A stretch of 64,000 nt of DNA from Sphingomonas swuensis (lineage in GTDB: Bacteria > Pseudomonadota > Alphaproteobacteria > Sphingomonadales > Sphingomonadaceae), in assembly GCF_039538045.1 (NCBI RefSeq), contig NZ_BAABBQ010000001.1, positions 1,014,001 to 1,078,000 of the forward strand, in the 5' to 3' direction. Positions 27,264 through 36,020 of this stretch are shown here, one piece after another. Position numbers and translations under genes: made by a program. A model generated the notes under the pieces. That model did no database searches and was not told the origin of the DNA. It was given only the letters and a program-made list of their open reading frames with translations. The first letter of the stretch is position 1; every line of letters starts with the position of its first letter.

Positions 27264-28643
27264 CTAGCGGGCGGTCGGCGGCGCGGTCCCGACCGCCTGG
27301 TAGAGTCCGATGACCGCGTTCAACTGGTCGGCGCGGAGCTGGACCATCGACAGGTCCACTCCAAGCAGCTGCCGCTGCGCATCGATCTGCTCGATGTAGG
27401 GCGAGTAGCCGGCGTCGTAGCGGTTGCGGGCGTGCCGCAGCGCATCGGCGACCGCCAGCCGCTGCGCGTCGAGCGAGCGCTTCTGCTCGTCGAGCCGGGC
27501 CAGCGTCGCAAGCCGGTCCTCGACCTCGCGGAAGGCGGTCAGCACGGTGCCGCGATAGGCGAAGGCCGCCTGGTCGCGGCGCGCGGTGGCGGAGGTGAGC
27601 TGGCCCCTCAATCGCCCGCCGTCGAAGATCGGAGCCAACACGCTCCCGCCGAGCGACCAGACCGAGATCGGGTTGCTCAACAGGTCGGACGCGACTGCAC
27701 CGGCCGTCGCGCTGATCCCGAAGGTCGGCATGAAGCGGGCTCGGGCGGCGCGCATCTGCGCGTCGCTTGCCGCCAGCTGATATTCGGCCGCCGCGATGTC
27801 CGGTCGCCGCCGAAGCAGCTCGGCGGGGACGATGGCGGGGGTCGCGGGCCGGATGAGGCTTGCGAGGGTCCCGCCGCGACGGATTGCCCGCGGCAAATGG
27901 CCGGTGAGCACCGACAGCGCATTTTCCTGTCGCGCGATCTGCGCCTCGACTTGCGGGATCGACTGGGCCGCGCCCTGATATTCGGCCTGCGCCTGGCGCC
28001 ACTCGAGCTGCGAGGTGTAGCCGACTTCCGCTCTGCGCCTTGCAAAGCGGACCGACTGCTCGAGCACCGCAAGCGTGCGTCGGAGCGTCGCCAGCCGCTC
28101 GTCGAGCGCGAGCAGGGTGACGTAGCCGCTCGCGGTGGCGGCGCTGACGCTGAGCAGGGTCGCCTCGCGCGCGGCTTCGCTTGCGGCGGTCCCGGCGCGG
28201 GCAGCATCGATCCCGGCCCGATTGCGACCGAACAGGTCGAGCTCGTAGGAGACCCGAGCAAGCGGCTGGGCGACGACCGATTCCTGGCCCTTGCCGAACG
28301 GCGACACCTCGCGCCGAGCCGCCGCATTGACCCCGGCTTCGACCGTCGGGAAGAGCAGCGAGCGCGACGCGGCTTCGGTCCCGCGGGCTTCCTCGATCCG
28401 GGCGGCGGCGAGCAGCACGTCATTGTTGCTGGCGCGGGCGGCTTCGACCAGGGCGGAGAGAGCGGGATCGCCGAATGCGTCCCACCAGCGCGGCTCGATT
28501 GCCGCGGTGCCGGGAAGCTGCGTCCGCCACTCGAGCGGCGGATTGACGGTCGAGGCGGCCGGAAGCGGGCGAAGCGACGGCGCGCAGCCGGCCGCGGCGA
28601 GCAGTGCGAGGACGCCGGCACCGCAGCGAAGGGGGCGTCTCAT
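27264..28643 (-). CDS. NodT-family outer-membrane efflux lipoprotein
   Basis: 459 residues. A signal peptide ending AAAGC gives a lipid-anchored Cys20. Two OEP (TolC-like) repeats follow, with RVSYELDLFGRNRAGIDAAR and SLGGSVLAPIFDGGRLRGQL as the typical motifs of the NodT/CusC branch. It is the outer-membrane channel of the tripartite pump encoded by the two genes upstream, and starts 4 bases after the adaptor gene's stop. Confidence 0.92.
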   Translation of the reverse strand: MRRPLRCGAGVLALLAAAGCAPSLRPLPAASTVNPPLEWRTQLPGTAAIEPRWWDAFGDPALSALVEAARASNNDVLLAAARIEEARGTEAASRSLLFPTVEAGVNAAARREVSPFGKGQESVVAQPLARVSYELDLFGRNRAGIDAARAGTAASEAAREATLLSVSAATASGYVTLLALDERLATLRRTLAVLEQSVRFARRRAEVGYTSQLEWRQAQAEYQGAAQSIPQVEAQIARQENALSVLTGHLPRAIRRGGTLASLIRPATPAIVPAELLRRRPDIAAAEYQLAASDAQMRAARARFMPTFGISATAGAVASDLLSNPISVWSLGGSVLAPIFDGGRLRGQLTSATARRDQAAFAYRGTVLTAFREVEDRLATLARLDEQKRSLDAQRLAVADALRHARNRYDAGYSPYIEQIDAQRQLLGVDLSMVQLRADQLNAVIGLYQAVGTAPPTAR

Positions 28644-28647
28644 CCGG

Positions 28648-29835
28648 TCAATTGCCGTTGCCGGTGTGGACGGTCGCGACCACCGACATACCCGGGCCGA
28701 GCCGGGCGGCGAGCGGCTGATCGCGGTCGAGCACGATGCGCACCGCGATGCGCTGCGGCACCTTGACGAAGTTGCCCGCTCCGGCGTCGGGTTTGATCAG
28801 GCTGAACTCGGTCCCGGCCGCCGGCGCGATGCTCTGGACCCGGCCCGACAGCTTGGCGCCGCCGAGCGCGTCCACCGTCAGGCTCGCGCGCTGCCCGACC
28901 GCCATTCGCGCGGTCTGCGTCTCCTTGAAGTTGGCGGTGATCCACAGGTCGTCGGGGACGAGGTACATGAGCTGCGTCCCGGCCGAGACGAGCTGGCCAA
29001 CGCGCGCCGAGACCTCGCTCAATCGTCCGGCGCGCGGCGCCCGGATCTCGGTCCGCGACAGATCGATTCGCGCCAGTTCGGCCGCCACGCCGGCACCTTC
29101 GACCTGCGCTTCGAGCGCGCCGCGCCCGACCTCGACCGTGCGGACCTGCTCGCCCGCGATCGCGCGCTGCGCCTGCGCCTGCTGGACCGCGGCCTGCGCC
29201 TGCTTGAGCGCGGCCCGCGCCTGGTCGCGTTCGCGCAGCGAGACCGAACCTTCGCCCGCCAGTTCGGCGATCCGGCGCATGTCGGCCTGCGCCTTCTCGA
29301 GACCGGCGCGCGCACTCGCGACGGCGGCATCCTGGAGCCGCGCCTGCGCCTCGCCCGAACGAAGGCTCTGCTGACTGTTGGCTAGCGTCGCGCGCTGCGC
29401 GGCGATGTTGGCCTCGCCCTGGCGGAGACGCTGGCGGAAAGGAGCGGGATCGATCCGAGCGAGCAGCTGGCCGGCTTGCACGCGGTCGAAGTCGCGGACC
29501 GGAACCTCGATCAGATAACCCGCGACCTGCGGGCTGATGACCGTCGTCTGCCCACGGACATAGGCATTGTTGGTGGTCTCCTCGCCGCGGTCGAAGGGAT
29601 TGATGCCCCAGGCGAGGAAGGCCGCGACGATGCCGGCAAGGATGACCAGGAGGCCGGCGGCGATCTTCGAACGCGACACGCCCGGCGACCAGCCGCCGGA
29701 AGTCGACTTGGCGCTGCCTGCATCGGGGTCGTCGAATTCCGGGTCGCGCGGCTGTTCCCGCTCCTCGCTTGCGGGAGCGGCGTGGGCTTCGTCCGCCTCG
29801 CCTTTATCCCGATCAAGCAGCACTTCCTTGTTCAT
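28648..29835 (-). CDS. EmrA/HlyD-family membrane-fusion adaptor
   Basis: 395 residues. A hydrophilic N-terminal tail is followed by one membrane span (about 54-75, AAGLLVILAGIVAAFLAWGI). A lipoyl/barrel-sandwich domain is split by a long alpha-helical hairpin rich in Gln/Ala repeats (about 125-245), then a beta-barrel domain. NNAYVRGQTTVISPQVAGYL is the family signature. It connects the DHA2 transporter to the outer-membrane channel. It overlaps the transporter stop by one base. Confidence 0.93.
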   Translation of the reverse strand: MNKEVLLDRDKGEADEAHAAPASEEREQPRDPEFDDPDAGSAKSTSGGWSPGVSRSKIAAGLLVILAGIVAAFLAWGINPFDRGEETTNNAYVRGQTTVISPQVAGYLIEVPVRDFDRVQAGQLLARIDPAPFRQRLRQGEANIAAQRATLANSQQSLRSGEAQARLQDAAVASARAGLEKAQADMRRIAELAGEGSVSLRERDQARAALKQAQAAVQQAQAQRAIAGEQVRTVEVGRGALEAQVEGAGVAAELARIDLSRTEIRAPRAGRLSEVSARVGQLVSAGTQLMYLVPDDLWITANFKETQTARMAVGQRASLTVDALGGAKLSGRVQSIAPAAGTEFSLIKPDAGAGNFVKVPQRIAVRIVLDRDQPLAARLGPGMSVVATVHTGNGN

Positions 29836-31517
29836 CAACGACTCCCGGCGAGCATGGACTGGAGGGCGGCGAGTTCCTTGCCGAGCGGATTGCGCCCGCG
29901 AACCCGGTTGACCGTCCAGGGAATGAGGACGGCGACGAAGGCGATCACCGCAAGCCACCCGATCACGAAAAAGACGTCGTTGAAGGCCAGCACCGCGGCC
30001 TCGCGCCCCGCTTCTCGGGCGACCTGCGCCGCGGCCGCTCCCTGCTGGAGCGCGGGATCGGAGAGGGTCGGCGCAAGCGCCCTCGAGGCCTGGCGGAGGC
30101 CGTCGGCGAGCTGCGGATTGGTCGCGGTCAGCGTCGCGCCCGCGTCGACCAGGTGGGTCTTGAGGCGAATGGTGTGGAGCGCCGAGAGCGCCGCGGTGCC
30201 CGCCAGTCCGCCGAGCGTCTGCGACAGCGAGAAGATGGCGATGAAGCTGACCATGTGGCCCGGGCCCGCGACCAGCGCCCGGATCATCCCCTCCATCAGC
30301 ACCGGACCCATCGCATAGACTGCAGCGAAGGAGATGGCGGCCTGGGTCCAGGTGAGGTCGGATGGGCGCGACATGACGCCGGTCCGCGTGTCGGCGAAGG
30401 CCGCGATCGCGATGACCAGCAGCGCGAACAGGATCGGGCGGTTGAGGTCTGTGGGGTCGAGCCGGACCAGCGACAGCAGGACCCCGGCGACCGTGGCTCC
30501 GGCGAGCGCGAGATGATAGCCCGTCAGCTGCTCGTTGGCGTAGCCGAGCGCGGAGAACAGCCCGGTCGCGCCGAAGCTCTGTTCGGCGACGAGCACCCGG
30601 ACGGCCGCTCCGGTGATCGCCATTGCGAGGATCCCGCGGCTCGACAGCCAGCGGACGTGGAGCATCGGATTGCGGCGATTGGCCTCGAGCAGCAGGCAGC
30701 CGCCGAGGCCGAGCACCGCCACGGCGAGGGCGATCGCAAGCCAGGGCGTGTCCCACCACTGAATGCGACCCTGGATGAGGAAGATCACCAGCGCGACCAC
30801 GCCCGTCACGAACAGGAGGATGCTCGGCAGGTCGAGCCACTCGATCGTCTCGCGGCGCTGTCCCGGGGGAAGGCGGAAGATGGTGACCGCGCCAAGCGCC
30901 AGCAGCGACAGCGCGAACTGTAGCTGGAAGGCGTGGCCGATGTCGCCGTCGACGAGGAGTGCGGGCGAGATCGCCCGGGCAAGCGGGAAGGCGACCTGCG
31001 AAAGGCCGACCCCAAGCACCATCCCGCCGATCCGCTTGGCCGGGGGCAACCCCTGCATCAGATAATAGATCGACAGCGCCGACAGGCCGCTCGCGGCGAT
31101 TCCCGCGACGGCCCGTGCCGCGAGCTCGGGCCCATAGCCGAGGTCGAGCAACTGGACGAAGTTGGCCGCGACCAGTCCGACCATGGCGTAGCGGACGAAG
31201 GGCTGGATCCCATATTCCTGCCGCATCCGGAGCAGCAGCATGCTCATGCAGGCGTAGGTCGAATAGAAGGCGACCGACAGCCAGCCGGCCTCGACCGGGG
31301 TCAGCGCCATCTCGCCCTGCAGCGCCGGGGTGTTCGCCAGCAGGAAGCCGTTCTGCGCGCCTCCGACCAGTCCGAGGAAGACGCCGATCAGCAGATAGGC
31401 GAGCCGGCGCGATGCCGGGTGGTCGGGCGTCGCGGGAGAGCCGGGAATGAGCGGCAGCTCGTGCGGACGGAAGATGTATCCGGTCCGCGGGTCCTGAAGC
31501 GGGGAAGTCTCAGCCAC
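29835..31517 (-). CDS. DHA2-family MFS multidrug transporter (EmrB-like)
   Basis: 560 residues with about 14 predicted spans, starting at RLAYLLIGVFLGLVGGAQNG. The region PVEAGWLSVAFYSTYACMSM is typical of EmrB-type drug:H+ antiporters, and the C-terminal span precedes a short basic tail. The start is GTG (31515-31517) with only a weak ribosome-binding site. With the next two genes it forms a complete EmrAB-NodT type pump. The 213-base spacer upstream, after tatC, holds no gene that could be recognised and probably contains the promoter. Confidence 0.88.
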   Translation of the reverse strand: MAETSPLQDPRTGYIFRPHELPLIPGSPATPDHPASRRLAYLLIGVFLGLVGGAQNGFLLANTPALQGEMALTPVEAGWLSVAFYSTYACMSMLLLRMRQEYGIQPFVRYAMVGLVAANFVQLLDLGYGPELAARAVAGIAASGLSALSIYYLMQGLPPAKRIGGMVLGVGLSQVAFPLARAISPALLVDGDIGHAFQLQFALSLLALGAVTIFRLPPGQRRETIEWLDLPSILLFVTGVVALVIFLIQGRIQWWDTPWLAIALAVAVLGLGGCLLLEANRRNPMLHVRWLSSRGILAMAITGAAVRVLVAEQSFGATGLFSALGYANEQLTGYHLALAGATVAGVLLSLVRLDPTDLNRPILFALLVIAIAAFADTRTGVMSRPSDLTWTQAAISFAAVYAMGPVLMEGMIRALVAGPGHMVSFIAIFSLSQTLGGLAGTAALSALHTIRLKTHLVDAGATLTATNPQLADGLRQASRALAPTLSDPALQQGAAAAQVAREAGREAAVLAFNDVFFVIGWLAVIAFVAVLIPWTVNRVRGRNPLGKELAALQSMLAGSR

Positions 31518-31730
31518 GCACTGTCACCGCTCGCAGCGCAGGACGTCCAGGGTCGTGCCGGGGCTGATCGGTAGCAGGAACGGGGTCACGGGCTCGGCCT
31601 TCGCAGCGGAATTGATCACGCACACGAGCGGCTGGCGGATCCTCTCACCGCCGGTTCACCCGAATCATCTACGAAGCCAAAGGTCAGTTGTTCCGGAGGC
31701 GGTCGAAAGCCTTGGCGAAGGAGATATCGC

Positions 31731-32501
31731 TCAGCCGGCCCCGAGCGGCACGGCGGCGGCGGCTTCGCGGCGGGTCGGACCGGTCAGCCGCATCGTCAGG
31801 AGCGCGCCCTCGTAGAGGAGCCACAGGGGCACCGCGAGCATGAACTGGCTGATGACGTCGGGAGGGGTCAGCACCGCGGAGATGGCGAAGGCGATGACGA
31901 TCGCATAGCGCCGCTTGGCGGCGAGCTGTTCGCGGGTCACCAGCCCGATCCGCTGGGCGAGAACCAGCACCAGCGGGAGCAGGAAGGCGACTCCGAAGCC
32001 GAACAGGAAGCGGGTCACGAAGGACAGATAGTTGCCGACCCCCGGAAGGGCTTCGCGCTGGACGCCGCCGATGTTGCCCTCGAAGCCCAGCAGGAAGTGC
32101 AGCGCCCAGGGCATGGCGAGGAAGTAAGCGAAACAGGCGCCGCCCGCGAAGAACAATGGGGTGAGCAGGAGGAAGGGGAGAAGCGCCCTTTTCTCGGTGG
32201 CGTAGAGCCCCGGCGCGACGAACCGCCACGCCTGCATCGCGAACAGCGGAAAGCAGATCATCAGCGCGGCGAAGAGCGCGACCCTGACCTCCGCGAAGAA
32301 GGCCTCGAACACGTCGGTGTAGATGAGGCGCCCCTCGCCTGCGGCGAGGAGAGGGTGGACCAGGACGGCGAAGATCGGCTTGGCCATGGCGAAGCAGCCG
32401 AAGAAGGCGGCCACCAGCACCGCCACGCTTACCAGAAGGCGCTGGCGAAGTTCGGTCAGATGCTCGAACGCCTCGAGCTTTCCGGACGCGGTGGGGATCA
32501 C
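31731..32501 (-). CDS. tatC: Sec-independent protein translocase TatC
   Basis: 256 residues with six spans. The opening AFEHLTELRQRLLVSVAVLV, the loop YTDVFEAFFAEVRVALFAAL and the segment FGFGVAFLLPLVLVLAQRIG are diagnostic. TatC binds the twin-arginine signal peptide. It overlaps tatB by four bases. The two ferritin-like proteins of this window, 9 kb upstream on the same strand, carry twin-arginine signals. Confidence 0.97.
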   Translation of the reverse strand: MIPTASGKLEAFEHLTELRQRLLVSVAVLVAAFFGCFAMAKPIFAVLVHPLLAAGEGRLIYTDVFEAFFAEVRVALFAALMICFPLFAMQAWRFVAPGLYATEKRALLPFLLLTPLFFAGGACFAYFLAMPWALHFLLGFEGNIGGVQREALPGVGNYLSFVTRFLFGFGVAFLLPLVLVLAQRIGLVTREQLAAKRRYAIVIAFAISAVLTPPDVISQFMLAVPLWLLYEGALLTMRLTGPTRREAAAAVPLGAG

Positions 32502-32791
32502 GGCGCCGGCCGGTCCGTCACCACCGGCTCAGCCGCAGGGGTGCTGGCGGGCGGCCTCGGGGCGGGCCGCTCGGCCGCGGCCATCTCGGCACGCCACTTG
32601 GCGTCCATCTCGGCCAGCTCGGCTTCGCGTATCATCGTCTCAAGCCCGCCGGTGAAGTGACGCATATGGGCGCGGACCTTGGCGATCGCCCGTCCAAGCG
32701 TTCGGAGGGTTCCGGGAAGCTCCTTTGGACCGATGAAGATCAGCGCTGCGACCGCGATGACGAGCAGCTCGCTGCTGTCGATGCCGAACAC
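32498..32791 (-). CDS. tatB: Sec-independent protein translocase TatB
   Basis: 97 residues from a GTG start at 32789-32791, giving MFGIDSSELLVIAVAALIFI and then GPKELPGTLRTLGRA, the canonical TatB N-terminus. A single span, an amphipathic helix and a Pro/Ala-rich tail follow. An open frame upstream exists only because of the tatA shadow. The GTG lies 4 bases after the tatA stop. Confidence 0.95.
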   Translation of the reverse strand: MFGIDSSELLVIAVAALIFIGPKELPGTLRTLGRAIAKVRAHMRHFTGGLETMIREAELAEMDAKWRAEMAAAERPAPRPPASTPAAEPVVTDRPAP

Positions 32792-32795
32792 CGGC

Positions 32796-33026
32796 TCAGC
32801 GCTGGACGGTGTCGCGGTGGGCGGCGTCGGGAGCGATCGGCGGCGCCGCTGCGCGATCGGAAAGGGCGGCCGAGGGCGGCGGGGCGGGGTCGTCGGCCAT
32901 GCCCTGCTTAAAGCCCTTGAGGCCCTTGGCGACGTCACCCATCATGGTCGAGAAGCGATTGCCGCCGAACAGCAGCAAGATGACAAGGCCGAGTACGAGC
33001 CAGTGAATGAGGCTGAAGCTGCCCAT
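32796..33026 (-). CDS. tatA: Sec-independent protein translocase TatA
   Basis: 76 residues: [20 protein letters not shown], then [22 protein letters not shown]. This is the single span plus amphipathic helix of TatA, which forms the translocation pore. AAAGGAAC lies 9 bases upstream of the ATG. Only 27 bases separate it from the virB11 stop, with no terminator visible. Confidence 0.96.
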   Translation of the reverse strand: MGSFSLIHWLVLGLVILLLFGGNRFSTMMGDVAKGLKGFKQGMADDPAPPPSAALSDRAAAPPIAPDAAHRDTVQR

Positions 33027-33053
33027 CGTGCATGTTCCTTTGTAGCAGTGAGA

Positions 33054-34070
33054 TCAGGAGAGGCTGTCGCCGGGCGGCAGCGCTCGGAGGTCGAGAATTT
33101 CGGAGATGCCGCGGGTGCCGCTGCGTCGATCGAGCTGGACCACCAGATCGATGACCGAGCGGGCGTAGGCCAGCGTGTCCTTGCGGGTGAGGCCGAGCCC
33201 GGCGTGCATCACCATCAGCCCGAGCTGCTCGAGCGCGCCGAGCGGGGTGTTGGCGTGGATGGTGCTGAACGAGCCGGGGTGGCCGGTGTTGATCGCCCGC
33301 AGGAAGCTGATCGCCTCGGTGCCCCTCAGCTCGCCGAGGACGATCCGGTCCGGCCTCAGGCGAAGCGTGGCCTGGAGGAGATCGTCGGTGGTGACCTGCG
33401 CCTCGCCAAGCTCGCCCTTGACCGCGACCAGTCCGAGGCTTGCCGGGCTGTGGAGCCGAATCTCGGGCGTGTCCTCGATCAGGATCACCCGTTCCTCGAC
33501 CGGCACCTCGCGAAGGAGTGCGTTGAGGAAAGTGGTCTTGCCCGACGAAGTGCCGCCGCTGACGAGGATGGTGCGCTTCTGAAGCACCGCCTGGCGGAGA
33601 TATTCGATCGGATCGGCGGCGGGCTCGACGCTGTCGGCAAGCGTCGCGCCGGCGCCCGGCACAGCGGCATAGGCCGAGAGCGGAAGATCGACGAGCCGGT
33701 GCCGGCGGATCGCCATCGCCCAGCCGCGACGTGTCGCGGGCGGTGCGATGAACTGGACTCGCGCACCATCGGGCAGAGTCGCGGAGAGGAGCGGGCGCTG
33801 GCGGCTGATGCCCTGGTGGGTGGAACGCGCGACCTGCTCGGCTAGGCGCCGGACGAGGACGTCGTCGACTTCGGGCGCCGCGACCCGCCGGAGGTGCATG
33901 TTGCCGGCTTGCTCGATCCACACCTCGCCCGAGGTATTGACGATGACCTCGGAGACATCGTCCTGCTCCAGCCACTTGCGGAACGGGCGAAGGTAGGCGT
34001 TGAGGTAGACGCCGCCGTCGGCGGAGGGAGAAGGGACCTCCGGCTCGACGACGGCGAGCGGGGAACTCAC
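33054..34070 (-). CDS. virB11: VirB11-type secretion ATPase
   Basis: 338 residues. Walker A GGTSSGKTTFLN lies at 172-183, followed by the Asp box (LIEDTPEIRL), Walker B (RIVLGELRGTEAISFLRAIN) and the His box (GHPGSFSTIHAN). VirB11 is the hexameric traffic ATPase at the cytoplasmic base of type IV secretion systems. It overlaps virB10 by four bases and is the last gene of the cluster before tatA. Confidence 0.95.
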   Translation of the reverse strand: MSSPLAVVEPEVPSPSADGGVYLNAYLRPFRKWLEQDDVSEVIVNTSGEVWIEQAGNMHLRRVAAPEVDDVLVRRLAEQVARSTHQGISRQRPLLSATLPDGARVQFIAPPATRRGWAMAIRRHRLVDLPLSAYAAVPGAGATLADSVEPAADPIEYLRQAVLQKRTILVSGGTSSGKTTFLNALLREVPVEERVILIEDTPEIRLHSPASLGLVAVKGELGEAQVTTDDLLQATLRLRPDRIVLGELRGTEAISFLRAINTGHPGSFSTIHANTPLGALEQLGLMVMHAGLGLTRKDTLAYARSVIDLVVQLDRRSGTRGISEILDLRALPPGDSLS

Positions 34071-35263
34071 GATGACGAGACCCGCGAGAAATCGAGGTCG
34101 CGAGCGGTGAATACGCGGATCGGCTGGCCCTGGCGCACCTTGACCGTGGGCGAGATGCCCCCGCTCTGCTGCGCGGCGACGCCCGCCGCGCCGATCCCGC
34201 CGCCCGAGGCGAGAACCGACGCTCCGCCGGTGCCGATCGCGCTCGCCGCGCCGACCACCGACAGCAGCAGGGCCGATCCGAAGCGCTTGAAGAAGTGGCT
34301 GTCGACCTCGCCGGCAAGACCGCTCTGTCCGGCCTCGTCGGTCCCGGGCGAGGCGATCGCGACCGACACGCCGTCGGGACGGATCAGCCGCGACCAGAGG
34401 ACGTAGGCACGGGTCTGACCCGAGGCGAGGCCGCTCTTATACTGGCCGATGAGGCGCGACGAACGCGGGATCAGCACCCGGCTTCCATCGAAACTGCGGA
34501 CGTCCTGGCTCACCACCGCGCGGACAAAGCCGGGAAGATCGCTGTTGATGGCGGTCTCGAGCACGGCCGGGATCAGCGTGCCCTGACTGACGGTCGATGC
34601 CGGACTGGCCATCGGGCGAGCGGTCGCCGTGTCGGCGGCCGAGGCATCGGCACGGGCCGAGAATTCGTCGCCGCCGGCCGGGCGTCCGTTCGTTGCCGGT
34701 CCCGCGAGGGCGGCGGTGGGTGCCGCGGCGGCACCCGTGCCGAGCACCGGGCCCGACTCGTCGAACATCAGGGTCGGCGAGCGCAGGCGGTCGGCGAGGG
34801 GCGTTCCGCTCGCCACCGGTCCGGGCGAGGTCAACGGCATGCTCGACACATAGGGCTGCTGCGGCGAGCTGAAGACCAGCGATCCCCCGGCAGGCTGCGC
34901 GGCCCCGTTCATCGCGGCAAGCTGCTCGGCGGTCGGTGGCGGCACGATGGGAAGCGGCCCGTTCTGGGATGCAGCGGCAGGTGCGGTGCGGGTGACCGGC
35001 GCCTGCTGGATGTCGCGGCTGCTGCTCATCCCGAGGAAGGTGGCGAGGCCGAGCAGCACCGCGGCGCCTCCGCCGACCGCCATCGCCATGCCTTCCTTGC
35101 GCGAGGGCGGCATGGCGACCGCCGGATAGGCGAGCCGGCTGGCCTCGATCAGCGTGCCTTCGTCGAGGTCGCGGCGCGGATCGAAGGGGACGAGCTGGCC
35201 GCTCATCCCGACCGGCCGGATGTCCTCAGCGCGGACGCCGGTGCGGGTCTCAACGACGCCCAT
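34067..35263 (-). CDS. virB10: VirB10/TrbI-type T4SS core protein
   Basis: 398 residues. A cytoplasmic N-terminus, one span (about 62-80, AVGGGAAVLLGLATFLGM) and a long Pro/Ala/Ser-rich periplasmic linker precede the conserved C-terminal domain with GTLIPAVLETAINSDLPGFV and RSFDGSRVLIPRSSRLIGQY. It spans both membranes in the core complex. The ATG at 35261-35263 has GGAGG six bases upstream; the GTG one codon earlier is too close. It overlaps virB9. Confidence 0.93.
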   Translation of the reverse strand: MGVVETRTGVRAEDIRPVGMSGQLVPFDPRRDLDEGTLIEASRLAYPAVAMPPSRKEGMAMAVGGGAAVLLGLATFLGMSSSRDIQQAPVTRTAPAAASQNGPLPIVPPPTAEQLAAMNGAAQPAGGSLVFSSPQQPYVSSMPLTSPGPVASGTPLADRLRSPTLMFDESGPVLGTGAAAAPTAALAGPATNGRPAGGDEFSARADASAADTATARPMASPASTVSQGTLIPAVLETAINSDLPGFVRAVVSQDVRSFDGSRVLIPRSSRLIGQYKSGLASGQTRAYVLWSRLIRPDGVSVAIASPGTDEAGQSGLAGEVDSHFFKRFGSALLLSVVGAASAIGTGGASVLASGGGIGAAGVAAQQSGGISPTVKVRQGQPIRVFTARDLDFSRVSSS

Positions 35264-36020
35264 CACGAGCCTCCGTGGTGGCGGTCTTGACCATGGTCAG
35301 CCGGTTGCCGGTCGATTGCACGATCGCCGATTCCTTGCCGCGGCGAAGGATGATCCGGCGCGGAAGGCCGGCGATCACGATGAAGCCATTTTCCATCCGG
35401 TAGTCGACCGGGCCCTCGGTCCCGTCGGGGCCGGGAACCAGGACCGCCGGGAGCGGCGACGTCTCGGGCCAGCTGAGATAGACCGCCTTGCTGTCGTCGA
35501 ACAATCGGGCGGGACGGAGCGACTTGGCTCCTTCGGCCTTCCACGCGAAGTTCAGCACCGGTGGCGGGGCCGGCGCCACGCTCGCGAGCGTGGCTCCTGG
35601 CAACGGCGATGGCGGCGCGGGCGGAGGCTGGATGGAACCCGGAGCGGGGAAGTCGGGATAGTCGAAGCTCAGCGTGTAGACCGGCTGCGTGCCGCGGGTC
35701 GCCTCAAGGTCGAACAGATAGGTGCGCTGGTCGGTGATGACCATGAGGTTGCTTCGCGCGCCGGCGATCAGCGGCTTGATGAAGAGGTAGTTGCCGCGCT
35801 TGTTCGGCGTCACCTGCCAGGCCGCGCTGTCGCCTACCGCGACATTCTCGATCCGCTCATCGGCGCCGAACCGGATCGAGCTCTGGTAGCCCGGCTTGGC
35901 GGCGAAGCGAACGACCTGATCGGGCGTGTACATCACCGAGCGAACCCGCGTGTCCGGCTGCGCCGAGGCCGTTCCGGCGATCAGCAGCAGCGGGAGGAGC
36001 GAGAGGTGGAACGACTTCAT
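35250..36020 (-). CDS. virB9: VirB9/TrbG-type T4SS core protein
   Basis: 256 residues. The signal peptide MKSFHLSLLPLLLIAGTASA is followed by RVRSVMYTPDQVVRFAAKPG and GNYLFIKPLIAGARSNLMVI, the typical N-terminal domain. A proline-rich linker (about 130-155) and a C-terminal beta domain follow. VirB9 forms the outer-membrane part of the core with VirB7 and VirB10; no virB7 is present here. It overlaps virB6 and virB10 at either end. Confidence 0.92.
   Translation of the reverse strand: MKSFHLSLLPLLLIAGTASAQPDTRVRSVMYTPDQVVRFAAKPGYQSSIRFGADERIENVAVGDSAAWQVTPNKRGNYLFIKPLIAGARSNLMVITDQRTYLFDLEATRGTQPVYTLSFDYPDFPAPGSIQPPPAPPSPLPGATLASVAPAPPPVLNFAWKAEGAKSLRPARLFDDSKAVYLSWPETSPLPAVLVPGPDGTEGPVDYRMENGFIVIAGLPRRIILRRGKESAIVQSTGNRLTMVKTATTEARDGRR

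Noticed and set aside
31684..32229. A 181-codon minus-strand frame over tatC
   Set aside because: Arg/Pro-rich shadow frame of tatC, which is complete in another frame.
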